A DNA stretch of 64,000 nt from Quercus robur (Eukaryota > Streptophyta > Magnoliopsida > Fagales > Fagaceae). The notes under the pieces were generated by a model. That model was not told the origin of the DNA and did no database searches. It worked only from the letters and a program-made list of their open reading frames with translations. Positions 25,810-36,258 of the stretch are shown in pieces (the stretch's first letter is position 1; every line of letters starts with the position of its first letter). The stretch spans positions 5,436,349 to 5,500,348 of the forward strand of contig NC_065537.1 in NCBI RefSeq assembly GCF_932294415.1, read 5' to 3'. The position numbers were made by a program, and so were the translations under genes.

Positions 25810-27447
25810 CTGTATATTTAAACACACAACAGCATGACAACATGAGTAAAATATGTTACCAATTCTCATAAGATTACTCAATAAATGGAGAAAAACAAAA
25901 CCAGAAGTAAAAGGATCGGATAGTAAAAACAAAACCAGAAGTAAAAGGATCGGATAATGGAAATATATAGAACATGTTCTCAAATGGTTAGGTGTAAAAT
26001 CAGCAAGACTATTATAAGCATATAAAACCAAAATCATCAATAAAGGTGAAAGCCGGGCACAATTACACTGAGTAATATCTTTTGACAAAGAACAGATATA
26101 TGAAGTGATGAACAACAACAATGTAATTGTAAATCTATAATAAATCCACTAACTTAGATAGGTAAAAATCAAATGATTATCTATTGTTATAAGATATAGT
26201 AGGTGCATTTTATTAAAATATGTATGTATTGATTGTATTCCTTCCAGATCTATTTTTTGTATTAATGTCAATACCTCACCCCCCCATAGTGCTAATGAGC
26301 TATATTATTACAACAAAGAAAGTCTCAATTGAGCTATAACCAATAGCTACTACCTAACTTTAAAGCCATTCTACATATATTCATATATCTTCTACAACCA
26401 AACTTTTATAAAGTTTTCCAACTTCAATTGATTATCTATTATACATAAGAACGCCTGTGGAATCTAACTCAGCACATCATCATTAAAAACTGAAATCCTA
26501 ATAAAAACACCAATGCATCTGTTAAAGTGCAGACATCTTCAAAGGAAATCAGAAAATAAATTTCCTGGTCTAGAATCTGAAGGTTACATGCATACAAATT
26601 TGACCTAAACAAATATGCTAAATTCCCTTTATATCCGTGCCTATTGCCCCCAAGCAATCAATTCCACACTCAAAATTATTAGCATATATTCAAGTGCATA
26701 TATAAATCCACATAAACTGTGCAAAACAAACTTCAAATTTGTTGGGCCAATCAATGTCATCCTTATCAGACAATTAGATTGAATAGAGAACACCATGACC
26801 CTCAAATTTTGATCACATCAAGAACCAGAAACTGCAGTACTTCAGTTCAAACCTGGACATCAAAAAATCACAAGCAATCACACCAAAAAAAAGAAAAAAA
26901 GAAAAACTCTTTTTACAATTTCAAGACGACCCACTAAACTCAAAAGTAAGGATTTTTTGTTTTGTTTTTTGTACAGCCAAAGTTAATTTAGTACCTCAAC
27001 ATACTCGCAAATAATTAATTAATCCTATGTATATATCATAAAAAACAATACTTTTTTTCAAAATTAGGAACCAAAACTTTGTTAACATAGTTCCGAGGAT
27101 TAAAAAGGGACTCCTAGAAGAGAATAGTACCAGTGAAAAAAAAAAAACAAACAAACAATTCATGGGAGAAAAGAAGAAGTTTTCTAAGAATTTGTAGAGA
27201 AAATATTTGAAGTCAAAACAAACAGAAGACAAATTACAAAGTGTCAAGAAGTAAATCTTTAACATCAAGTTCAAGGTCCACCCAGTAAACCTATGGCCAT
27301 AGAGTAAGAGAAAAAGGCCACGAATACGTATATAAGCAACCAAACAGCCAACCCCATAAACCCTAATAGTCTAAACGAAACAAGTATATGCAGAGAATAT
27401 GGAGAAAGACTGTAGAGAGAGTATGTAAAAGTGGGTATATACATACA
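25810..27447 (-). other. Leader intron (5' UTR) of the E2 gene
   Basis: Reading on the - strand, a donor CCCAAT|GTATGTAT lies at 27447/27446 and an acceptor TATACAG lies at 25810, 8 nt before the ATG. The inferred intron is about 1.64 kb. Long leader introns are common in plant ubiquitin-pathway genes and often raise expression. The leader exon would be about 27448-27530. Confidence 0.65.
25891..25956. repeat. 34-bp tandem duplication in the E2 leader intron
   Basis: ACCAGAAGTAAAAGGATCGG with flanks occurs twice, 34 bp apart. Confidence 0.9.
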
Positions 27448-27550
27448 TTGGGACTTGAAGCCTTGAACTGAATGAGTGTGAGAGTTTGTGCCAAGGAAGA
27501 TCTGGTACAAAGCTCAAAGTTATGGAGTTCTAGGGTTTGGACCAACGTGC

Positions 27551-27558
27551 TTTTTATA
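27551..27558 (-). promoter_or_regulatory. TATA box of the E2 gene
   Basis: TATAAAAA on the - strand lies about 100 bp upstream of the leader-intron donor, a fitting distance for a transcript start near 27525. Confidence 0.55.
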
Positions 27559-27858
27559 GACTTTATAAATTCCTAGTAGTACTAGTAGTATTAGAGGTCG
27601 GCTTGATAAGTTTTTGACAAGGACGAATATAACCCCAAGAATTCTAGAAGTTACTAGTTTTTTTCTTTTTTCCACTCTATATTTAAAAGTTCCTTATGGC
27701 TTTTAATTATGGAGAGGTTTGGGGATTGTAACACGTGTCTATGTCAGTATCCAACCGAGTCCAGTGCATTGGAAGTACTGGACCTAATCCAAATCCTTAA
27801 TTATGTAAAGAGGTTGATTTGGTTTGAATGTAATTAATTAATTATTATTGGCCTAAAT

Positions 27859-28453
27859 TTCAAATTTTACTCTAAAATTTAAATGTATTTGGATTTTATA
27901 CTATGAAAGGATTTTGATTTCACCTTCTTAAGTTAGAATAATGTTAGACATACAAACTATTTTACAAAAAATTTTACAAACAGCTGATGTGGTGAGTAAT
28001 TATTAGTAAATGAAAAAGTAATATTAATGATGGGTCTAGATGAAAACTAATAAAAAGTTGGTCACATCAACATTCTGTAAAAATGTTGTAAAATAGTGTA
28101 TGGTTGTAGCATTACTCCTTAAATTATATTATGTTTGCATAAGCAGTCTTTTTGTCTATATTTTCCACTAAATGTTACATAGGCTTGCCACACATGTTTA
28201 ATTCGTTCAAAAAATTGATGTCATGACATTTTTGTTTCTTAAAAATTTTAAAATATGTTTTAAATATAATGATGTGACATTATTTTATTGGACGAATTAA
28301 ATACACGCGGAAAACTTATTTGGCACTTAACAAAAATTATGATTAGAGGGGCTGTTAAATGTTAATGCAAACGAAATATAACTTTAGAAGGTAAAATCTA
28401 AATTCAGAAATTTTAGAGTATAAAATCCAAATAATCCCAAACTTTAATGATAT
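27859..28453. mobile_element. Foldback-type element with long terminal inverted repeats
   Basis: The left arm (CAAATTTTACTCTAAAATTT onward, including ATTTGGATTTTATACT and CACCTTCTTAAGTTA) matches the reverse complement of the right arm (ending GGTATAAAATCCAAAT-like and GATATAATTTGC). Inner segments also pair, for example TTTAATTCGTTCAA with the complement of TTGGACGAATTAAA. Without the MITE at 27940-28114 inside its left arm, the element is about 420 bp. It has no coding capacity. The superfamily is not determined. Confidence 0.7.
27940..28114. mobile_element. MITE nested in the left arm of the foldback element
   Basis: The ends form an imperfect inverted repeat of about 50 bp: AATGTTAGACATACAAACTA at the left pairs with the complement of TAGTGTATGGTTGTAGCATT at the right, and GCTGATGTGG pairs with CCACATCAAC further in. 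The terminal phrase AATGCTACA-type is common in dicot MITEs. TA bases at the edges may be the target duplication. Confidence 0.7.
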
Positions 28454-28484
28454 AATTTGCAATTTACTTTTAATTATTTCTCTT

Positions 28485-28644
28485 TGCTGATGCCTTGGCA
28501 AAGAGAGTTAAATTTTGTTCTTTTTTAACTGTTTGGATGAAATCTATTCTTCCAGATATCAGTGCTTTTGTTTTGGCAGATAATACCATTTCTTGATTAT
28601 TAATAAGTGTATTGGAACGAATTCTCAAAAAAAAAAAAAAAAAA
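28485..28644 (+). mobile_element. L1 LINE 3' end
   Basis: It encodes ADALAKR, the end of the RNase H domain of plant L1 elements, followed by a short frame and an 18-nt A tail (28627-28644). It is 5'-truncated. Confidence 0.6.
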
Positions 28645-28981
28645 CTATATATATAATAATAGGTGAAACTAAGAGAAACTCAAATTAAAATTCCAAATTA
28701 GAGTTCCAATTTTACGCCATGTGTCCCAAATTATTTATTATTAAAGAGTTTTATTTCTTAATTTTAGAATCAAATGTGAGATCACATTATAAATATTTAT
28801 ATAAGTGAATTATTAAGTATAAAAACTAAAGAGTCTAGAATAAACGAATCGTAAAAAAAATAAAATAAAAGTGCTTCACAATAATTTTTTTTTTAAAAAA
28901 CCATAGACAATTTACATTTTATACCTAATAATATCCTTACAAAATTTTTTAAAGAGTTAACAAAATATAAAAATGACTACT
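28645..28981. other. AT-rich spacer left of the Tat element
   Basis: No gene or repeat is recognised. Confidence 0.7.
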
Positions 28982-28986
28982 AATAG

Positions 28987-29755
28987 TGTGGGGGCCGGTT
29001 AATCAATAAATATTAAAACCGTATTAACTGGACCTGTGGCTCATCCGAGGACGTTAAACCATCCGAGGAGACCAATATAAGATTATAAGGGGAACCAAAT
29101 GAAAAAAAGGAGTAGATATCACATGAGATGGGTCTAGTATGCGTCCGAGGACAAAATCCTTCTCGGCAGTATGTGTCCGAGGATGATCCGAACGCCGTAT
29201 TGTCATAAACACACTTCGAAGTTGCATTACCACAAAAGGTGAGACATGAGACCAAGGGTAAGAAAGAAAAGATAAACAAATATCTTTGACAACAGCTGCC
29301 TCCACATTAATTATCTCTCAACCAACTCTCTGACCGCATTAATGTGAAGGTGATGCCTGAATAGTGATGAAGCAGCCTTACAGCTGCTAGTTGGAGGTTC
29401 CAGAAGGTGTTGGATGGGACAGGAAGGGATCCCCTGAACCCAACCTACACGTGTGTGGTGAAGATGACACCAGGAGGACAGTATATAACATGGAAGAATG
29501 CACCAAAAAGAAGGATCGAAACTTCTAAACAAGTGACGCCTAGAGGAAAACCTTATGAAATAAAGAACTTATCTTGTTTAATGGAGAAATTAATCGTAAT
29601 ATTTGTGTTAATCCATCTAAAAACGTTAAGTTTAATCGTTTTTCTTTTGAAGTTAATCTAGTTCTTTTATATCCACGCTCTACAAATTTATTGTTTAGGC
29701 CTTTAGCGTTTGAACCCAATACGAGTTTGGGATCGTTATAAATTGAGTCCTTACA
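28987..29755 (+). repeat. 5' LTR of the Tat element
   Basis: It starts TGTGGGGGCC and ends GAGTCCTTACA. A TATA-like AGTATATAAC lies near 29480-29489. It contains many CCGAGGA phrases. Confidence 0.95.
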
Positions 29756-29815
29756 ATTGACGCCGTCTGTGGAGAGAGCTTGATTTAGATTAAAAGAAAT
29801 CCGGTACAACGTTCA

Positions 29816-30830
29816 TGATGGAGGAAGCAGGTCCACATCACTACGCAGCAGGACCACATCAGGTAGATGCCAATCTACACCAAGCAGAGTCAAAAGGCTC
29901 CCAGCATGGTAATCCGCACCGAAGTCCTGAACGGAGAGAAGGCCGTGAGGGGAGTGTGCGCACAACTCATACCACCAAAAGTCGCTTTCGTGGGAAGAGT
30001 CATGTTTCCCATGCAAAAAATGACAGGAACCTGCAACGTGAGATTGACTAGTTGAAAAGAGAGTTGCGCCATGCCCGGCGGGAACGTTCCCCACCTTACT
30101 CTGAACCATCATCCGAGGAGATGGATGGAGCTAGTTATAGGCGGAGATCCAGAACTCCGCCTAGTGAGACTTTTTCCTATGAAGAGGAGCACAGCCATCG
30201 ACATAGGTACAAAAGCCTGCCTAGCAGGGGCTTGAGGAACAACGCCATGAACAAAGCGTTAAGCCAAGTCTCCAAATCACCCTTCACAAGGAATATAGAA
30301 GATGCGATTCTTCCTCGGCGATTCCACCAGCCTACATTCACCCTTTATGATGGCCGGTCAGACCCAGTAGAACACGTTAGCCATTTTAGCCAAAAGATGG
30401 CTATCTACTCTAGGGATGAGGCCTTGATGTGCAAGGTCTTTCTATCAAGTTTGGGTCCGGTGGCGATGAGATGGTTTAACGGTTTAAGGGCCAACTCTAT
30501 TAAGTCCTTTAAAAAGCTTACCCGGGCTTTTGGCGCTCGATTTATCACTTGCAGTAGGGTTCCTCAGCCTTTGGGATCCTTGCTGTCTATGTCCATGCGA
30601 GAGAGCGAAACTCTCAAAACTTATTCAGATAGATACTGGGAAATGTTTAATGAAATAGAGGGAGAGCATGATAATGTGGCCATAAGTACTTTCAAGGCTG
30701 GTCTTCCAGCCGAGCATGATTTAAGGAAATCTCTAACTGGTAAACCTGTTACCAGTGTACACCAATTGATGGATAGGATTGACAAGTACAGAAGAGTAGA
30801 AGAAGACCAACTTCAAGGAAAATGAAAGGC
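29816..30830 (+). pseudogene. gag region of the Tat element (fossil)
   Basis: A gag-type capsid region is visible at about 30240-30800: HFSQKMAIY, ALMCKVFLSSLGPVAMRWF, and the LDRI-like MDRIDKYRRVEEDQ end. It is preceded by an R/S/H-rich charged part. A CCHC-like knuckle region follows near 31040-31110. It is decayed. Confidence 0.85.
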
Positions 30831-31196
30831 TAAGGTAATCCCTCAGGAGAGGAGGGATTTCAGGTCGGACCATTACAATAGTAACCGACCTCGGAAAGAC
30901 TTCATTGGGCAATCAGGTTCTGCTGATACCTAGGTGGTTAATGTAGTGTTTCGGGAGCCAGTACAGCAGGTATTGGAGAAGATAAAGAATGAGCCATTTT
31001 TTAAATGACCGAACAAGATGGTAGGAGAACCTAAGAGATGCAACCCGAACCTTTATTGTCACTATCATCAGGATCATGGGCACACGACGGAGGATTGCAG
31101 AAATTTATGAGACCATTTGAAACAGCTGGTCCGAGAGGGGAAATTGAAGCAACTCTTGCATCATTCTAATGGTAGGTAGGCCAGGTAGGCTCAGAG

Positions 31197-33903
31197 ATGC
31201 GTGGGGACGCTTCTTCAAGACTCCCCCTAGGCACGATTAACGTTATTTTTACTGCCCCAGGGAGGATTGGATCTTGTCCTTCCAAGGTACTGTCGGTGTT
31301 TCGACCTCCGGCCGAGGATCATTGCCAAGCATCAAAAAGAGCCAGGGTGGGCATCCCCCCGATTTTAGGCTTTTCGAATAAGGACAAGGTTGGAACCATA
31401 CAGCCCCATGATGATGCTCTGGTGGTCACGTTGAGAATTGGTGGGTACGATGTAAAAAGGGTGATGATTGATCAAGGTAGTGCTGTTGATATAATGTACA
31501 CAGATTTGTATAAGGGGATAGGATTGAAGCCTGAGGACCTAGCAGCCTACAGTTCCTCTCTGGTGAGTTTTGAGGGAAGGATGGTCGTTCCAAAAGGACA
31601 GATCAAACTACCTGTGCAAACCGGTATGGATGTGGACTTCATTGTTGTAGATGTTTTCTTTCCATACACGGCTATTATAGGCAGTGTAACGACCTAAGGA
31701 AAAGCGCTAGTCACATATGCGTTATACCTCAAAAGGACTAGTTACAATTGAGGCTCCTTGTAGTTGTTAATAAAGCCCAGTTCAACCCAATAAATACCCG
31801 ATGTCGGACTCATCACACACCCACACACATCACACAATCAATCAAATTGGGGCATCACAAGCAGACCTTGGCTTCATACCCTAGGAGTAGTCTCATCTAC
31901 TCTACATCAGAAAGTGAAATACCCATTTGGGGGCCAAATATTGGAGATAGTAGGAAGCCAGGTTGCAGCTTGGCAATGCCTGGTAGCATCTATACAACAT
32001 CAGCCAGAGGTAGAGACCTCAGCTACCACCGATAATAGATTATAGCAATTAAAACCCCTAGCATTACCCTTAGATGGACCAGCCAACGAGGTAAAGTGTG
32101 AAGATTTGGAGAGGGTAATTGTTGCTGATGATCCGGAAAGATTTTTCCAGGTTGGGGCTAAATTGCCTTTGCAAGAGAAGGAGCGATTGCTAGAATTCCT
32201 CAGAGAAAATGTAAATGTGTTCGCATGGAGCCCATATGAAGCCCCAGGTGTAGATCCGAATTTCATTTGTCATCGACTCAACATGAATCCTTCCGTTATT
32301 CCCAAAAGACAGCCACCTCGGCGACCATCGAAAGAGCACGCCGAAACTGTCAGAAATGAGGTGGCCAAGCTCAAGCAGACTGGGGCTATCAAATAAGTTT
32401 TTTATCCTCAATGGTTAGCCAATACGGTGGTGGTAAAGAAAAAGACAGGAAAGTAGCGAGTGTGCGTGGACTTCACGGATCTCAATAAGGCTTGTTCCAA
32501 GGATCCTTTTCCCATGCCGAAGATAGACCAGTTGGTGGATGCAACCGTTGGTCATCCTTGGATAAGTGTTTTGGATGCCTTTCAAGGATACCACCAAATA
32601 CTGCTAGCGTTGGATGATCAAGAAAAGACGGCATTTGTCACCCCTATTGGAAACTATCATTATCAAGTGATGCCCTTTGGTTTGAAAAATGCAGGATCTA
32701 CCTATCAACGGATGATGACTAAAATGTTCGAACTGCAACTAGGCAGAAACATTGAAGTCTATATCGATGATATGGTAGTGAAGAGTAAAGTGGTGTCTGA
32801 GCATGTGGAAGATCTTACGAACATCTTTGGAATACTGAGAAAGCATAAGCTACGTCTGAATGCTTCAAAGTGTTCATTTGGTGTAGGCTCCGGGAGGTTC
32901 TTGGGATACATGGTGACTCATAGAGGAATTGAAGTGAACCCAGATCAGATTAAGGCCATCAACGATTTACAAGCACCTCGGAATCCAAAAGAGGTGCAGA
33001 AACTGACTGGAATGACAGCTGCTTTGAACCGATTTATCTCCAGGTCGGCCGAGAGGTGTCGTCCATTTTTCCTTCTACTACATAAGTGGAAAGGATTTGA
33101 ATGGACCGAGGAGTGTGTTGTGGCGTTTCAGCAGTTGAAGGAGTACCTGTCCAGGCCGTCTATCATGTCTAGTCCTGAGGTGGATGAGGTGCTGTTTGCT
33201 TATCTGGCAGTTGCCCCTCATGCAGTTAGTTTTGTCTTAATACGAGAGGACAGCGGCCTCCAATGACCAGTTTATTACATAAGTAAGTCCCTTCATGAAG
33301 CCGAGGTGAGATACTTATCATTGGAAAAGGCCATCTTGGCGGTGGTCCATGCAACACGTAAACTTCCACATTACTTTCAGGCCCATACTATGGTTTTTTT
33401 AACTCAGTTACCTCTCAAGTCCATACTTAGAAGTGCAGATTATACTGGTAGAATTGCTAAGTGGGGCACAATCCTAGGTGCTTTCGACATCAAGTATATG
33501 TCTCGCACCTCTGTGAAAGGCCAAGTCCTTGCCGATCTGGTAGTTGAGTTCGCTGAGTGTCCAGAAGAAGCTAACATGAAGTAAAGTGACATGGATGAAA
33601 AATCGGTTGGTCTGATATCCACACAAGGCGGTTCCTCCTGAAGGGTATATGTGGACAGAGCAACAAACCAACGGGGGGGCAGGATTGGGGCTAGTTTTGA
33701 TATCCCCTGAAGAGATCATCATTGAGAAATCCTTAAGGTTGGGATTCTCAACTACTAACAACGAAGCAGAATACGAAACTTTGTTGATGGGAATGAGTAT
33801 GGTCCAGAAAATGGGTGGAAAGGTAGCAGAATTATTCTCGGATTCAAGATTGGTAGTCAGCCAAGTGAAAGGAGAACTGGAAGCCCGAGATCCAAGAATG
33901 TAG
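31197..33903 (+). pseudogene. Protease, reverse transcriptase and RNase H regions of the Tat element (fossil)
   Basis: A retropepsin region lies at about 31410-31690, with the Tat-style active-site phrase IDQGSAVDIMY in place of DTGS. The reverse transcriptase region at about 32100-33250 shows VCVDFTDLNKA, FQGYHQI, VMPFGLKNAG and the catalytic YIDDM. The usual RNase H is at about 33300-33560. A second, archaeal-type RNase H at about 33640-33960 shows NNEAEYETLLMG and SDSRLVVSQV; two RNase H domains mark the Tat lineage. The region is broken in several places. Confidence 0.85.
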
Positions 33904-34299
33904 GGGTATTTGAGTCAAGTTAGGCGTATGCAAACGAAATTTGAATCTTTCGTCTTGTCGCATATCCCCCGAGGTGAAAATACCCATGCCGATTCCCTGG
34001 CAACCCTTGCCACCTCTTCAACACGGAATTTTCCTCGGGTAATAATCGTTGAAGATTTGTATACACCCACCCCACCAGAAAAGGACGTACGTCAGGTTCA
34101 TCAAGTCAATCTAGCGCCGAGCTGGATGGATCCCATATTGAAATTCCTCGAAAGTGACATCTTGCTCGAAGAGAAAATAGAAGCTGATAAACTACGGAGG
34201 AAAGCTCTTCGGTTTTGGTTATCCGAGGAAAAAAAGTTATATAAACAGTCCTTTTCTGGGTCTTACCTACTTTGTGTACATCCTGAGATGTCAGAGTCA

Positions 34300-35328
34300 C
34301 TCTTAGAGGAGTTGCATGAAGGCATTTGTTGAAGTCATACAGGGGGGAGGTCCATATCACACCGGGCCATTACTCAAGGATATTGGTGGCCAAATATGCA
34401 GAAGGAAGCGCAGGAGTATGTTAGAAAATGCAACCAGTGTCAAAGGTTCGCTCCAAACATCCACCAGCCTAGAGGAATTCTTAACCCTCTGTCCAGCCCT
34501 TGGCCTTTTGCTCAGTGGGGGCTAGATATTGTCGGTCCTTTTCCTAAAGTCTTAGGAAACAAAAAGTATCTGCTGGTCGGCATGGATTATTTTACTAAAT
34601 GAGTCGAAGCTGAACCTTTGGCTAACATCAGAGACGTAGATGTTAAGAGGTTTATTTGGAAGAATATTGTTACACGATTTGGAACTCCGTGCACTCTTGT
34701 CTCGGATAATGGCCTTCAATTTGATAGTAAGGCCTTCAGGCAATACTGCTCAGACTTAGGTATAAAGAATAGATATTCCACTCCGGCCTATCCTCAAGGG
34801 AATGGGCAAGCTAAAACTGTTAACAAAGTAAAATTCAATGGACTTAAGAAGAGACTGGATGATGCAAAAGGAAAATGGGTAGAGGAATTGCCACATGTTC
34901 TCTGGACCTATCGAACAACGCCTCGACGATCAACAGCAGAAACTCCTTTTTCCATGACCTATGGAGCCGAGGCCGTCATCCCTCTGGAAATTGGATTCCC
35001 AACGTTAAGGACTAGTATATTTTCCTCAGAAAGTAACGATGGGCTGTTGGGGAAAAGTTTAGACTTGATTGAAAAGCGAAGGGAGAGTGCAATGGTCCAA
35101 TTGGCTTACTACCAGCATAAACTCAAGCAAGACTATGATACTAATGTAAAGCTGAGACTGTTAGCGGTAGGAGATCTAGTGCTAAGGAAAGTTCTGGGAA
35201 CCACCAAGAATCCAGCTTGGGGAAAATTGGGGTCTAATTGGGAAGGGCCTTATCGGATTACTTCAGTAGTCGGAATAGAAGCCTATTATCTGGAAGACCT
35301 GGATGAAAAAGCTGTACTCCATCCTTAG
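34300..35328 (+). pseudogene. Integrase region of the Tat element (fossil)
   Basis: It contains the zinc-binding end CNQCQRFAP, the catalytic-core phrases LDIVGPFP and VSDNGLQFDS (first and second acidic residues), and a C-terminal GDLVLRKV...WEGPYRI segment typical of gypsy integrases. It is decayed. Confidence 0.85.
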
Positions 35329-35425
35329 AATGTAAATAATCTCAAGAGGTATTATTATTAATAAAAGTAATCTAGTTTGGGTTTTCTTTTAATTTATGCT
35401 GATCATGCATCTTGTGTTTCCACAT

Positions 35426-35760
35426 CTAATGACATGTATTGAAATATTAAATAGAAACTAAGTTATGTCAGGTCCTCGGACTACAAGCTTAGTGGAAATT
35501 AATACCCTATGACATCTTGTGAAGTATTAAACAGAAATTAAGTTATGTCAGGTCCTCGGACCACAAGCTTAGTGGAAATTAATACCCTATGGCATCTTCT
35601 GAAGTATTAAACAGAAACTAAGTTATGTCAGGTCCTCGGACCACAAGCTTAGTGGAAATTAATACCTTATGACATCTATTGAAGTATTAAATAGAAACTA
35701 AGTTATGTTAGGTCCTCGGACTATAAACTTTGTGAAAATTAATACCCTGTGAAATCTATT
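35426..35760. repeat. 80-bp tandem array between pol and the antisense frame
   Basis: AGTTATGTCAGGTCCTCGGA recurs at 35461, 35541, 35621 and, with changes, 35701, exactly 80 bp apart. About four units are present. It lies in the spacer of the Tat element. Confidence 0.95.
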
Positions 35761-36258
35761 GGGTCACTAAGTGGGTTCCTTGGAAACTAATACGGCCTCT
35801 TGCTATTAAAATGCTAATGCCACTTGGGCTTATGCATTCCAGAATAACAAATTCTCAAATATCGTCCTAAGATCACAGGATTTTTAATTATCTGTTGAAG
35901 ATATAAACCCCAATAAGCCTTTGAATATCATCTAATGTGCAACTGAAGTACTGTAGACCCAACTTTATCCAACTTTTGAACATTCCCTTAAGTTTCAATT
36001 GATTAGAAAGAATACATGTGTATCCAAAATGTCTCCCTGAGACCTCATAGTATTAATGTTTATCACCCATTTTTAATCGCCAATTGTTGATGTTTATAAG
36101 TTATTTTTTCTCTTGAAAACGAAAGATAGTCAAAATAAATCCATTCAAGTTAAGATAACACAGTAAACGAGTACAAAAATAAGATAAAACGACAACAACA
36201 ATAAGCAAATAGACATAAATATCCTTACAAAAGTCCTAATCCAATTATAAAATAAGTC

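Noticed and set aside
29813-30112. Open frames on the - strand over the Tat gag
   Set aside because: Shadow frames of the gag region, with no motif.
35426-35760. CRISPR-like regular repeat
   Set aside because: The units are contiguous 80-bp tandem repeats without spacers, inside a plant retroelement.
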